The notes beneath the pieces are model-generated. The model was not told the origin of the DNA. It made no database searches and was given only the letters and a program-made list of their open reading frames with translations. From contig JAKLDR010000009.1 of the NCBI GenBank assembly GCA_022703445.1, positions 23,737 through 87,736 of the forward strand: a stretch of 64,000 nt of DNA, written 5' to 3'. Shown in pieces: positions 50,120-59,294 of this stretch. This DNA comes from Planctomycetota bacterium (GTDB lineage Bacteria > Planctomycetota > SZUA-567 > JAKLDR01). Within the stretch, counting starts at the first letter, position 1; every line of letters begins with the position of its first letter. Both the position numbers and the translations under genes were made by a program.

Positions 50120-50785
50120 ATGAGCAAGAAGGCCCACGATGCCGAGCCCCACGCGCCGCTGTGGTGCCTCACCTACGGCGACATGGTCACGCAGCTCACC
50201 GCCTTCTTCATGGTGCTCTTCGTGATGGCCTCGGCCAAGGGCGCCTCCCGGCAGGAGGCGGCCGCGGGCATCCGCGACCGCTTCAACCGCTACAAGAACT
50301 TCTCGGGGAACCCGCTGCGCTCCCGGGCGGCCACCAGCATGGCCCAGTTCCAGGGCGCCCGGGCCAACGCCCTTATCGGCCCGGAGGTCACGGTCACCTC
50401 GGTGGCCCGCGGCCGCATGATCGCCATAGGCGGGAAGACCCTGTTCGACAAGGGCAGCGCCCAGCTGCGCCCGGCCAGCTACGAGACCCTCAGCAAGATC
50501 GTGGACATCGTCAAGGGTTACAAGAACCAACTAGAGATAACCGGGCACGCCTCGGCCAGCGAGGTCGGCCCGGGGTCGCGCTTCGAGGACGAGTGGGAGC
50601 TGTCCTGGCGCCGGGCCCGGGCGGTGGCCGAGTTCCTGGCCAAGACCGGCAACATCCCGGAGAGCCGGCTGATGATCAACAGCAGCTCCTACCACCGCGC
50701 GGCGGCCGCCAACCTGACCGGCGACGAGGACTCGCGCAACCGGCGGGTGGAGATCCTCGAAGTCAGCCTTCTGGACCAGGATTAG
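50120..50785 (+). CDS. motB: Flagellar stator protein MotB
   Basis: 221 residues. A short cytoplasmic start leads to one membrane helix, LTYGDMVTQLTAFFMVLFVM, holding the ion-binding Asp (about residue 21, in YGDM). A plug region follows, then an OmpA-like peptidoglycan-binding domain (LFDKGSAQLRPASYETLSKI, LEITGHAS, WRRARAVAEFLAKTGNIPES). The key residues are intact. It anchors the stator to the wall. Confidence 0.95.
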   Translation: MSKKAHDAEPHAPLWCLTYGDMVTQLTAFFMVLFVMASAKGASRQEAAAGIRDRFNRYKNFSGNPLRSRAATSMAQFQGARANALIGPEVTVTSVARGRMIAIGGKTLFDKGSAQLRPASYETLSKIVDIVKGYKNQLEITGHASASEVGPGSRFEDEWELSWRRARAVAEFLAKTGNIPESRLMINSSSYHRAAAANLTGDEDSRNRRVEILEVSLLDQD

Positions 50786-50795
50786 GAGTCACGCC

Positions 50796-51377
50796 ATGCC
50801 CGAAGAGAAAGCAGACAAGACGGCCCAGGCGGAGAGCGAGAGCCAGCCCAAGCCGGCGGCCGGCCGGAAGGTCAGCCCGGTCGCGGTCATCGGGGTCGTG
50901 GCCGTCCTGGGCCTGGCGGTCTTCGCGGTCGTGATGCTCATGGGCCGCAAGGGGCCCGAGCCGCAGGCGGTGAAGACGCCCCCGCCGGTCAACCTGCCGG
51001 AGCTGCTGGACATACCCCCGCTGGAGGTGTCCGAGATTCAGGTCACCGTGCCGACCGAATCCTCCGCGATCCAGCGGCGGTCGCTGGCGGTCGGCGTGGT
51101 CATCTACTTTGCGCCGGCCGAAGGGCACCAGGGCGGGGTCAAGGAAGTCATCGCCAAGCTGGGTCCCAGACTGACGAACCTGAGCCCCAAGTTCCGGAAC
51201 GTGGTCATCACCCAGCTCAACACCAAGAGCTACGGCGAACTGATCAAGAGCGACGTGCAGGACACGCTGCTGAGCGTGTTCAAGGACAAGTTCACCGAGG
51301 AGATGGCCAAGTACGGCCTGGACAAGGTGGCCAAGGTCGACCAGGTGGTCTGGCAGGAATACAGCTGGGGCAATTGA
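50796..51377 (+). CDS. fliL: Flagellar basal body-associated protein FliL
   Basis: 193 residues. A charged N-terminus and a membrane helix (VAVIGVVAVLGLAVFAVVML) are followed by a periplasmic domain with the FliL-type stomatin-like pattern (LAVGVVIYFAPAEGHQ; SPKFRNVVITQLNTKSYGEL; DVQDTLLSVFKDKFTEEM). FliL rings surround the stator. It is 10 bp after motB. The gene after it is fliN, with no fliM between. Confidence 0.9.
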   Translation: MPEEKADKTAQAESESQPKPAAGRKVSPVAVIGVVAVLGLAVFAVVMLMGRKGPEPQAVKTPPPVNLPELLDIPPLEVSEIQVTVPTESSAIQRRSLAVGVVIYFAPAEGHQGGVKEVIAKLGPRLTNLSPKFRNVVITQLNTKSYGELIKSDVQDTLLSVFKDKFTEEMAKYGLDKVAKVDQVVWQEYSWGN

Positions 51378-51401
51378 GGCGGATGGAGAGAGGGACGGGC
51401 C

Positions 51402-51866
51402 ATGCCTGACGATCTCAAACAGGAAGACATCGACGCGCTCCTGAAGGCCGCCTCGGGCGACTCGGACAGCGGAACCCTGGCCCAGCAGGAGGTCGAGGCT
51501 CTGCTCAAGGGTGCGGACGGCGGGAAAGCCCCGGCCGGCGGGGCTGCGCCGGTCGAGGCCCAGTTCCCGGAGCTTGCCGGGCGGCCGGCCTCGGCCGACG
51601 GCGCCCAGGGCACCTTCGACCTGCTGGGCGACGTGCGCCTGCGCGTGCGCATCGAGCTCGGCCGCCGCCAGATGCACGTGGATGACATCCTGCGCCTGTC
51701 CGAGGGCTCGGTGGTCGAGCTGGACAAGCTGGCCGGCGACCCGGTCGATGTGCTGGTCAACGACGTGCTGGTGGCCCGCGGCGAGGTCCTGGTGCTCAAC
51801 GACTACTTCTGCGTGCGGGTGACCGAGATTCTGTCGCCGAAGGACCGCCTGGCCAGCGCCGGGTGA
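51402..51866 (+). CDS. fliN: Flagellar motor switch protein FliN with two FliM-like N-terminal motifs
   Basis: 154 residues. The C-terminal SpoA/FliN domain is complete ([60 protein letters not shown] and [15 protein letters not shown]). The N-terminus carries two copies of the EIDALL-type motif: [11 protein letters not shown] (about 7-17) and [11 protein letters not shown] (about 28-38). In FliM and FliY this motif binds CheY-P. The normally adjacent fliM is absent from the whole locus. FliN may thus carry the signalling motif, or FliM is encoded elsewhere. Confidence 0.92.
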   Translation: MPDDLKQEDIDALLKAASGDSDSGTLAQQEVEALLKGADGGKAPAGGAAPVEAQFPELAGRPASADGAQGTFDLLGDVRLRVRIELGRRQMHVDDILRLSEGSVVELDKLAGDPVDVLVNDVLVARGEVLVLNDYFCVRVTEILSPKDRLASAG

Positions 51867-51900
51867 CCAATCAACCACAGGGGGGCGGGAAGATGGAGAG

Positions 51901-52713
51901 ATGCCCGGTGAGATAGCCCTGAGAACGGCCGGATGGCTGCTGGCGGCGGCGCTGTGCCTTCTGCCGGCGGCGGCAGCCAGCTCCGCCGAGGCCCGGCCCG
52001 CCGCGCAGGCGGCCGCCACGGCGGCGCCAGCGGCGGAGGTCGCCCCGTCCGCCCCCCGGACGCAGTCCCCGACCATGAACCTCTACGACGACGGCGAGGT
52101 GGCCGCCGCCGGCTCCGGTTCGCGGCCCGGGGCCGAGGTTCCGGCCGCGCCGGTGACTGCGGCCAAGGCCTCGGCGCTCTCCATGGTCGCGCGGGTGGGC
52201 TTCTGGCTGGGCCTGGTGGTCGCCCTGATATGCGGCGCCGTGGCCCTGGCCCGGAAGGTCATGCCGCGCACCGCGGCCTGGGGCCAGTCCCAGACCGCCG
52301 AGGTGGTGGGGCGGACGTATCTCGAGGCCAAGCGCTGCGTCTATCTCGTCAAGGTGGGCAGCCGGGTGCTGGTGGTGGGCTCGGCCGAGAACGGTCTGTC
52401 CCCGCTGGGGGAGATCACCGACAAATCCGAGGTCGACTACCTGGCCTGTCTGGCCCGCGGCCGGATGACCGCCGGGGCGGGGCGCCGCTCCGACTTCTCC
52501 AGCCGGCTGGGATCCAGGCTGGCCCGGCTGACCGGGCTGGCCCGGGAGAGCGACGAGCAGGTCGTGGACGATGAAACCCTGGCCTCCGCCGATGCGACGG
52601 CGGAAGCTGGGGATGAGGTGGCGGGAGAGGCCGTGGCTGCCGGTGCGACGGCGGCCTCCGGCGGGATGGACTCACTTAAGGAGCAGCTGGCCAGGCTCAG
52701 GCGCATTTCCTGA
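51901..52713 (+). CDS. fliO: Flagellar biosynthesis protein FliO
   Basis: 270 residues. A signal-like start (TAGWLLAAALCLLPAAAASS), a disordered Ala/Pro region and one membrane helix (MVARVGFWLGLVVALICGAV) precede the FliO core: AEVVGRTYLEAKRCVYLVKV, GSRVLVVGSAENGLSPLGEI. It acts as a scaffold for FliP ring assembly. The acidic/Ala-rich C-terminus is unlike most family members. The order fliN-fliO-fliP-fliQ-fliR is canonical. Confidence 0.85.
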   Translation: MPGEIALRTAGWLLAAALCLLPAAAASSAEARPAAQAAATAAPAAEVAPSAPRTQSPTMNLYDDGEVAAAGSGSRPGAEVPAAPVTAAKASALSMVARVGFWLGLVVALICGAVALARKVMPRTAAWGQSQTAEVVGRTYLEAKRCVYLVKVGSRVLVVGSAENGLSPLGEITDKSEVDYLACLARGRMTAGAGRRSDFSSRLGSRLARLTGLARESDEQVVDDETLASADATAEAGDEVAGEAVAAGATAASGGMDSLKEQLARLRRIS

Positions 52714-52782
52714 CAACCTCTGTTGGCGCGGAGGTTGCCGGGTGGGAGGCCCCGGAGACGGGGCGGCTACTAGGGAGAAGAA

Positions 52783-53613
52783 ATGTCAGGAGTCACCCCG
52801 TATCTGCGGGGCGCGGCCGCGGTCGCATTGTTCGCCCTGATCCTCGGGGCGGGCGGGACCGCATCGGGCATGGAGGTCTCCGACCCCGGCCCGGCCGGCC
52901 TGCTCGACCAGGTCCCGAAGATCCCGGGCATCAACCCGAACGGCACGCCCGGCGAGACCGCCACCGTCATCCAGATCCTCTTCCTGATCACGGTGCTGAG
53001 CCTGGCGCCGTCGATCCTCATCCTGATGACCTGCTTCACCCGGATCATCATCGTGCTGAGCTTCCTGCGCCGGGCGCTGGCCACCCAGTCGCTGCCGCCC
53101 AACCAGGTCATCGTCGGCCTGTCGCTGTACCTGACCTTCGCGATCATGGCTCCGGTCTTCCAGCAGGCCAACAAGGAAGGTCTGCAGCCGTATCTGGCCA
53201 AGGAGATTGACCAGAAGACCGCCCTGGAGCGCGCCTCCAAGCCCTTCCGCAAGTTCATGCTCGAGCACACCCGGAGGAAGGACCTGCGCCTCTTCGTGGG
53301 GCTCGACAAGGAGCTCTCCGCCAAGGTCCAGGCCAACGGCGGCCGGATCGATCCGGACCAGATCCCCACCCTGACCATCATCCCGGCCTTCACCCTCAGC
53401 GAGATGAAGATCGCCTTCTGGATGGGCTTCCTGCTCTACCTGCCCTTCCTGATCATCGACCTGGTGGTGGCCTCGGTGCTCATGTCCATGGGTATGATGT
53501 TCCTTCCGCCGGTGATGGTCTCGATTCCGTTCAAGCTGCTGCTCTTCGTGCTGGTGGACGGGTGGTACCTGGTAATCGGCGAGCTGGTCCGCAGCATAGG
53601 CCCGGTCACGTAG
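52783..53613 (+). CDS. fliP: Flagellar export gate protein FliP
   Basis: 276 residues. A signal peptide (LRGAAAVALFALILGAGG) is followed by four helices with the FliP motifs SLAPSILILMTCFTRIIIVL, SFLRRALATQSLPPNQVIVG, LSLYLTFAIMAPVF and LSEMKIAFWMGFLLYLPFLI, IDLVVASVLMSMGMMFLPPV. FliP forms the core of the export pore with FliQ and FliR. The 66-bp gap upstream carries a GGGAGAAG site. Confidence 0.95.
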   Translation: MSGVTPYLRGAAAVALFALILGAGGTASGMEVSDPGPAGLLDQVPKIPGINPNGTPGETATVIQILFLITVLSLAPSILILMTCFTRIIIVLSFLRRALATQSLPPNQVIVGLSLYLTFAIMAPVFQQANKEGLQPYLAKEIDQKTALERASKPFRKFMLEHTRRKDLRLFVGLDKELSAKVQANGGRIDPDQIPTLTIIPAFTLSEMKIAFWMGFLLYLPFLIIDLVVASVLMSMGMMFLPPVMVSIPFKLLLFVLVDGWYLVIGELVRSIGPVT

Positions 53614-53627
53614 AAAGGCCCCGCAAC

Positions 53628-53906
53628 GTGGATACCGCTGCCATCGACGTCACCCGGGAGATGATCAAGCTGACCATCATCCTGGGCCTGCCCATCCTGG
53701 CCACGGCCCTGGTCGTTGGCCTGGTGGTGAGCATCTTCCAGGCGGTGACGCAGATCAACGAGATGACCCTGACCTTCGTGCCCAAGATCGTGATCGTCGG
53801 GCTGGTCACGCTGCTGCTGACCCCCTGGATGATCAAGCTGCTGTGCGAGTACAGCGCGGGGATCTTCCGGATGATGGGCGACGCGCCGCGCGCGGGAGGC
53901 ATGTAA
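53628..53906 (+). CDS. fliQ: Flagellar export gate protein FliQ
   Basis: 92 residues with two membrane helices. DVTREMIKLTIILGLPILAT and LVVSIFQAVTQINEMTLTFV with PKIVIVGLVTLLL are the FliQ pattern. The GTG at 53628 follows AAAGG and gives the standard length; longer frames add FliP-overlapping residues. FliR starts directly after the stop. Confidence 0.94.
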   Translation: MDTAAIDVTREMIKLTIILGLPILATALVVGLVVSIFQAVTQINEMTLTFVPKIVIVGLVTLLLTPWMIKLLCEYSAGIFRMMGDAPRAGGM

Positions 53907-54737
53907 GTGGGCGAAGCCGGCTGGGCGGTCGACCAGTTCCTGCTGTTCACGCTCGTCCTCATCCGGATGAGCGGGCTGGTCTTCTTCTGCCCGTTCTTCG
54001 ACGAGGCCGGCCACCCGGTGCAGCTCAAGATCGGGGTCTCCGGACTGCTGGCCCTGCTGGTCATGGGCTTCGCCGGCGCGTCGGCCCCGGCCGGATTCCA
54101 GCCGCTGGCCTGGGGCCTGGGCGGCTACCTGTGGGCGGCGATCCAGGAGTTCGGGGTCGGCTTCCTGGTCGGGCTGGTCGCCAACCTCGTGCTCCAGGGC
54201 GTGCAGCTGGCCGGGCAGCACATCGGGCGGGACATGGGCCTGGACATGGCCAACATCGTGGACCCGGAGCGCGACCTGGAAATCTCGGTGATCAGCCAGG
54301 TCAAGATGCTCCTCTTCCTGGCCGTGCTGGTGGGCATCAACGGCCACCACGTCTTCGTGGAGGCCGTGGCCCGCAGCTACGAGGTGGTGCCCCTGACCGG
54401 CATGACCATCTCCTGGAAGGTGCTCGGGCTGCTGGTCAACGAGTTCGGGTTCCTCTGGACCATCTCCCTGGAGCTGGCCGCGCCGGTGATCGCCTCGGGG
54501 TTGCTCGCCAACCTGATCCTGGGCATCGTCGGGCGCACCGTGCCGCAGATGAACATCTTCATCATCGGGTTTCCGATCCGCATCGGGCTGGGGTTCGGGG
54601 TGCTGCTGCTGACCATCGGGATGATGGCCGGCGTGGCCGACCGGCTTTCCGCGCGCAGCGCGGAGAAGATCCGGGCGGCGCTGGAGCTGTCGCGGCCGTC
54701 GGAGGGCGTTGCGCCTCCGGCGGGAACCAGGGGCTGA
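53907..54737 (+). CDS. fliR: Flagellar export gate protein FliR
   Basis: 276 residues with six predicted membrane helices. FliR motifs include LVLIRMSGLVFFCPFF, VGFLVGLVANLVLQGVQLAG, GMTISWKVLGLLVNEF and NIFIIGFPIRIGLGFGVLLL. It completes the FliPQR pore. The GTG start immediately follows the fliQ stop. The end is 14 bp from flhB. Confidence 0.94.
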   Translation: MGEAGWAVDQFLLFTLVLIRMSGLVFFCPFFDEAGHPVQLKIGVSGLLALLVMGFAGASAPAGFQPLAWGLGGYLWAAIQEFGVGFLVGLVANLVLQGVQLAGQHIGRDMGLDMANIVDPERDLEISVISQVKMLLFLAVLVGINGHHVFVEAVARSYEVVPLTGMTISWKVLGLLVNEFGFLWTISLELAAPVIASGLLANLILGIVGRTVPQMNIFIIGFPIRIGLGFGVLLLTIGMMAGVADRLSARSAEKIRAALELSRPSEGVAPPAGTRG

Positions 54738-54751
54738 GGGAGAGCTGAAGG

Positions 54752-55831
54752 GTGCCGGACCAGGAACGGGAAGCCAGGACCGAGGAAGCGACCCCGCGCC
54801 GCCGCGAGGAGGCGCGCGAGAAGGGGCAGGTCCCCCGCTCGAACGACCTGTCCAGCGCGCTGATGCTGCTGGCCGGGCTGGTCTTCATCCGCTTCTACGG
54901 CCCGGTCATGGTCGACGAAATCAAGGCCGTCACCGTGGAGATCCTGCGCTGGATGGGGGATCCCCGGGGCGACGGCCACGACTACTACCGGCAGTGCTGG
55001 GTGCTGGCCGGGGCCTTCTTCAAGATCATCGCCCCGATCTCGCTCTTCCTGCTGGCCCTGGGCCTGGCGGTCAACTGGGTGCAGTTCGGGTTCATCTGGG
55101 CCGGCGAGCCGCTGTCCCCCAATCTCGACAAGATCAACCCGATCAACGGGTTCAAGCGCCTGTTCTCCGCCCGGGCGGTGGTCCTGCTGGCCGGGGGGCT
55201 GCTCAAGGTGGCGGCCGCCGGGCTGGTGCTCTGGCTGCGGCTGCGGGCCGACCTGGACCGCATGATCATGCTGCCGGAGATGCCCCTGTCCGCGGCGCTG
55301 ACCACGGTGGGGGCCATCCTGTTCCGGGCGGGCCTGGAGCTGGTCATCATCCTGCTGGCCATCGGCATCCTCGACTACCTCTTCCAGCGCTGGCAGTTCG
55401 AGCGCGACCTGCGCATGACCAAGCAGGAGGTCCGCGAGGAGATGAAGCGCATGGAGGGGGATCCGGCCATCCGGGCGCGCCGGCGGGCGATCATGCGCCG
55501 GATGATCATGCAGCACATGATGCGGCGGGTTCCCGAGGCGGACGTGGTCATCACCAACCCGACCCACCTGGCCATCGCCCTCAAATACGAGGAGGGGAGC
55601 ATGTCCGCCCCGGAGGTGGTGGCCAAGGGCGAGCGCCTGGTGGCCCTGCGCATCCGGGAGCTGGCCGCCCAGCACGGCGTGCCGGTCATCGAGAACAAGC
55701 CCCTGGCCCGGGCCATGTACAAGGCGGTGGAAGTCGGCCGGCAGATACCCTGGGAGTTCTACGAGGCGGTGGCCGAGGTGCTGGCCATGGTTTACGGGAT
55801 CAGCGCGCGCCGTTCGCGGCGCAGCGCCTGA
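54752..55831 (+). CDS. flhB: Flagellar export switch protein FlhB
   Basis: 359 residues. N-terminus EEATPRRREEAREKGQVPRS is the family start. Four membrane helices follow, then the cytoplasmic autoprotease with the cleavage site TNPTHLAIALKYE (Asn-Pro, near residue 267) and LARAMYKAVEVGRQIP. FlhB switches export from rod/hook to filament substrates, guided by FliK. GTG start. The NPTH motif is intact. Confidence 0.95.
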   Translation: MPDQEREARTEEATPRRREEAREKGQVPRSNDLSSALMLLAGLVFIRFYGPVMVDEIKAVTVEILRWMGDPRGDGHDYYRQCWVLAGAFFKIIAPISLFLLALGLAVNWVQFGFIWAGEPLSPNLDKINPINGFKRLFSARAVVLLAGGLLKVAAAGLVLWLRLRADLDRMIMLPEMPLSAALTTVGAILFRAGLELVIILLAIGILDYLFQRWQFERDLRMTKQEVREEMKRMEGDPAIRARRRAIMRRMIMQHMMRRVPEADVVITNPTHLAIALKYEEGSMSAPEVVAKGERLVALRIRELAAQHGVPVIENKPLARAMYKAVEVGRQIPWEFYEAVAEVLAMVYGISARRSRRSA

Positions 55832-55851
55832 GCGGGGAGTGAAGGGGAGCG

Positions 55852-57966
55852 ATGGCTGAGCGAAGCGCGCTGGGTCCGAGGCGGGCCCTGGACATCCTGG
55901 CCGGCAACCGGGACGCCACCATGATCTTCCTGGGGATCATGCTGGTCTTCATCCCGCTGATCATGCCCCTGCCGCCGCTGGTCATGGACATGCTCCTGGT
56001 CATCGACATCACCGCCGCGGTGCTGGTGCTGATGAGCACCGTGTACATGACCGACCCGCTGCAGCTCTCCAGCTTCCCGTCCCTGCTGCTCATCCTCACC
56101 TTCTATCGCCTGGCGCTCAACGTGGCCACCAGCCGGCTGATCCTGGGCTCTCCCGAGCAGACCGAGGCCAAGGCCGGCCAGATGGTCAAGGCCTTCGGCG
56201 AGATCGTGGCCGGCGGCAACGTGGTGGTGGGCGCGGTCATCTTCCTGATCCTGGTGATCATCCAGTTCGTGGTCATCACCAAGGGCGCCACGCGCATCAG
56301 CGAGGTGGCCGCCCGGTTCGTGCTGGACGCCATGCCCGGCAAGCAGATGTCCATCGACGCCGACCTCAACGCCGGGCTGATCAACGAGGCGGAGGCCCGC
56401 CGCCGGCGCGAGAAGATCACCAGGGAGGCCGACTTCTACGGGGCCATGGACGGCGCCAGCAAGTGGGTGCGGGGCGACGCCATCGCCAGCCTGATCATCA
56501 CCATGGTCAACATCCTGGGCGGCTTCATCATCGGCGTGGCCATGCACGGCCTGAGCTGGGGCGAGGCGCTGCGCATCTACTCCATCCTGACCATCGGCGA
56601 CGGCCTGGTCAACCAGGTGCCGGCCCTGATCATGGCGGTCTCGGCCGGCCTGGTCACCACCCGCAGCGCCTCCTCGGACATGAACCTGGGCGGCGAGGTG
56701 GTCGGCCAGCTCTTCAGCCGTCCGCGGGCCCTGGCCACCGCCGCGGCAATCCTCGCGGTGCTCAGCCTGATCGTCTTCCCGACGGTGCGCACCTTCCCCA
56801 TCGCCCTGCTGCTGGGCTTCGTGGCCTGGCAGGTCCAGAAGGTCAAGGTCCGCCAGGAGAAGGCCGCCGAGCGCGCCGCGGTGGAGCGTTCCCAGGCCGA
56901 GGTCAAGCCCGAGAGGGTGGAGGGGCTGCTCAAGGTCGACCCCATGGAGCTGGAGGTCGGCTACGGCCTGATCCCGCTGGTCGACCCGGCCCAGGGCGGC
57001 GAACTCCTGGAGCGCGTCACCATGATCCGGCGGCAGATCGCCATGGACCTGGGGTTGGTGGTGCCGCCGGTGCGCATCCGCGACAACATGCAGCTGGAGC
57101 CCGGCGAGTACTGCGTGAAGCTCCGCGGCACCGAGGTGGCCCGCGGCACGGCCCTGGCCGACCGGCTGCTCGCCATGGACAGCGGCGTGGCCACCGGCAA
57201 GGTCGAGGGCATCGAGACCAAGGAGCCGGCCTTCGGCATGCCCGCGGTCTGGATCACCAGAGCGCAGAAGGACCGGGCCTCGGCCATGGGCTACACCGTG
57301 GTCGACGCCGAGAGCGTGGTGGCCACCCACCTCACCGAGGTCATCCGGCGGCACGCGTCGGAGATCCTCACCCGCGAGCAGGTCACCAAGCTGCTCGAGA
57401 ACCTCAAGGAGAGCAGCGCGCGGCTGGTCGAGGAGGTCTACCCGAAGCTGCTGTCCACCGGCGAGATCCAGAAGGTGCTCCAGAACCTGCTCCGCGAGCG
57501 GGTCTCCATCCGCAGCCTGGAGGTCATCCTCGAGGCCCTCGGCGACTGCGCTCCGCGCACCAAGGACCCGGAGATCCTCACCGAGTACGCCAGGAACGCG
57601 CTGGGCCGCGCCATCTGCCGCAGCCTGGCCGAGCCGGACGGCAAGCTCCACGTGGTCAGCGTGGATCCCAAGCTGGAGGACGCCATCGACCGCGCCATCC
57701 AGCGCACCGAGACCGGCAGCTACATGACCATGCCCCCGGCCGACATCCGCAAGGTGGTCGAGGCCGTGGGCCGCGAGGTCGGCCGGCTGGCCTCGGCCGG
57801 GCACTCCGGGGTGGTGCTTTGTTCGCCGCAGGTCCGGGCGCACCTCAAGCGTCTGACCGAGGCGGAGCTGCCCAGCCTGGCGGTGATCTCCTACAACGAG
57901 CTGGTTCCCGAGGTTCAGGTCGAAAGCTTGGGCATGGTGGCGGTTGAAGGCGTGGCGGTCGGCTGA
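55852..57966 (+). CDS. flhA: Flagellar export apparatus protein FlhA
   Basis: 704 residues. Eight N-terminal membrane helices, the conserved FHIPEP-region loop (ITKGATRISEVAARFVLDAM, PGKQMSIDADLNAGLINEAE, ARRRREKITREADFYGAMDG) and a large cytoplasmic domain (GYGLIPLVDPAQGGELLERV; YTVVDAESVVATHLTEVIRR; LSTGEIQKVLQNLLRERVSI). It forms the nonameric docking ring and uses the proton gradient. Length is standard. It lies 20 bp after flhB. Confidence 0.96.
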   Translation: MAERSALGPRRALDILAGNRDATMIFLGIMLVFIPLIMPLPPLVMDMLLVIDITAAVLVLMSTVYMTDPLQLSSFPSLLLILTFYRLALNVATSRLILGSPEQTEAKAGQMVKAFGEIVAGGNVVVGAVIFLILVIIQFVVITKGATRISEVAARFVLDAMPGKQMSIDADLNAGLINEAEARRRREKITREADFYGAMDGASKWVRGDAIASLIITMVNILGGFIIGVAMHGLSWGEALRIYSILTIGDGLVNQVPALIMAVSAGLVTTRSASSDMNLGGEVVGQLFSRPRALATAAAILAVLSLIVFPTVRTFPIALLLGFVAWQVQKVKVRQEKAAERAAVERSQAEVKPERVEGLLKVDPMELEVGYGLIPLVDPAQGGELLERVTMIRRQIAMDLGLVVPPVRIRDNMQLEPGEYCVKLRGTEVARGTALADRLLAMDSGVATGKVEGIETKEPAFGMPAVWITRAQKDRASAMGYTVVDAESVVATHLTEVIRRHASEILTREQVTKLLENLKESSARLVEEVYPKLLSTGEIQKVLQNLLRERVSIRSLEVILEALGDCAPRTKDPEILTEYARNALGRAICRSLAEPDGKLHVVSVDPKLEDAIDRAIQRTETGSYMTMPPADIRKVVEAVGREVGRLASAGHSGVVLCSPQVRAHLKRLTEAELPSLAVISYNELVPEVQVESLGMVAVEGVAVG

Positions 57967-57980
57967 GGGGGCCGGAAGCC

Positions 57981-59294
57981 ATGATCAGAACGCTTTGGGC
58001 GGGGAAGGCAAGGAAGGGGACGGGGATGCAGGCTAGCGGACACACTTTCAGAGGGCGCACTCCGGAGGAGGCCCGGGCCAGGATGAGGCGGGTGCTGGGC
58101 GCGGATCCCGAGAGCATAGAGCTCCTGGGCGTGCGCCACTACCGCGAGGGCGGATTCCTGGGCTTCGGCGGTGCTCCGGTCTGCGAGATCACCGCCCGGC
58201 GGGTGCCGCCGCGCCGCGGTGCCGGTGCCGCCGTGGCGGAGGAGGAGTGCGACGAGCAGCCCCCGCGGCCCCCGTCCCGCACGGCCGGCGGGTTCCTGGC
58301 CAGGGCCTACGGCGCGGCCGCGCGCAGCGCGGAGCGCAGTTCCCCCCGTCCGCCCGCGCCGCCCGCCCCCGACTGCGGCGGCGCCGTGGCCGCCAGCGCC
58401 GCGGACATCGGTTCGCTCCACGCCGAGTTGGCCGCGGTCCGCGCGGTCATGGAGCAGATGTGCCGGCGCCAGGCCGCCCGCCACCAGCCCAACGTCTGCC
58501 CCGAGCTCTTCGACGGCTACCTCCGGCTGGTCGAGGCCCAGGTGGCCGAGGGCCTGGCCAAGACCCTGGTCGAGCGCGTCCAGCGGGATCTGGGCGGCGC
58601 GGCCCAGGCCGACTCGGTCGCGGTGCGCGCGCACCTGCTGACCGTTCTCTCCGACCTGATCCGCGGGGGCGGCCCCATCCGGCTCAAGCCGGGTCGGGCG
58701 GTGACCGTGGCGCTGATCGGGCCCACCGGCGTGGGCAAGACCACCACGGTGGCCAAGCTGGCCGCGCGCTTCGCGCTGCTCGAGCGCAAACGCGTGGCCC
58801 TGGTCACCAACGACACCTACCGCCTGGCGGCCGTTGACCAGCTCTACCGGTACGGCGAGCTCATGCACCTGCCGGTCAGGGAGGTCTCCAGCCCCGCCAA
58901 GGTCCGGGCGGTGCTCGACGAATTCCGGGACTTCGATCTGGTGCTGATCGACACCGCCGGGCGCAGCCAGCGCGACGACCTCAAGATGAACGACCTGCGC
59001 CTCTTCCTGGAGGCCGCCCGCCCGGACGAGACCCACCTGGTGCTTAGCTCCACCAGCGAGTCCGGTCTGCTCAGCTCCGTGGTGGAGCGCTTCTCGCGGT
59101 TCAAGGTCGACCGGGTGCTGCTCACCAAGCTGGACGAGACCGTGTCGCTGGGCGTGCTGCTCAACGTGCTGCTGCGGATCGACAAGCAGCTGTCCTACGT
59201 GACCACCGGGCAGGGGGTGCCCGATGACATCGAGGTCGGCGACGGCCGGAAGCTGGCCGGCATGCTGATCGGGGAGGCGGCTCAGAGTGCCTGA
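57981..59294 (+). CDS. flhF: Flagellar SRP-type GTPase FlhF
   Basis: 437 residues. The N-terminal B domain (HTFRGRTPEEARARMRRVLG, DPESIELLGVRHYREGGFLG) is followed by a Pro/Ala linker, the N domain and the G domain: ALIGPTGVGKTTTVAKLAAR, NDTYRLAAVDQLYRYGELM, LIDTAGRSQRDDLKM and VLLTKLDET. FlhF sets the position and number of flagella with FlhG. A second ATG at 58026 (MQASGHTF) fits the usual N-terminus better, so the true start may be there. Ends overlapping flhG by 8 bp. Confidence 0.92.
   Translation: MIRTLWAGKARKGTGMQASGHTFRGRTPEEARARMRRVLGADPESIELLGVRHYREGGFLGFGGAPVCEITARRVPPRRGAGAAVAEEECDEQPPRPPSRTAGGFLARAYGAAARSAERSSPRPPAPPAPDCGGAVAASAADIGSLHAELAAVRAVMEQMCRRQAARHQPNVCPELFDGYLRLVEAQVAEGLAKTLVERVQRDLGGAAQADSVAVRAHLLTVLSDLIRGGGPIRLKPGRAVTVALIGPTGVGKTTTVAKLAARFALLERKRVALVTNDTYRLAAVDQLYRYGELMHLPVREVSSPAKVRAVLDEFRDFDLVLIDTAGRSQRDDLKMNDLRLFLEAARPDETHLVLSSTSESGLLSSVVERFSRFKVDRVLLTKLDETVSLGVLLNVLLRIDKQLSYVTTGQGVPDDIEVGDGRKLAGMLIGEAAQSA

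Noticed and set aside
55792..57843. 683-codon open frame opposite flhA, rich in His and Asp
   Set aside because: His/Asp richness comes from reading valine/isoleucine codons of FlhA on the other strand.
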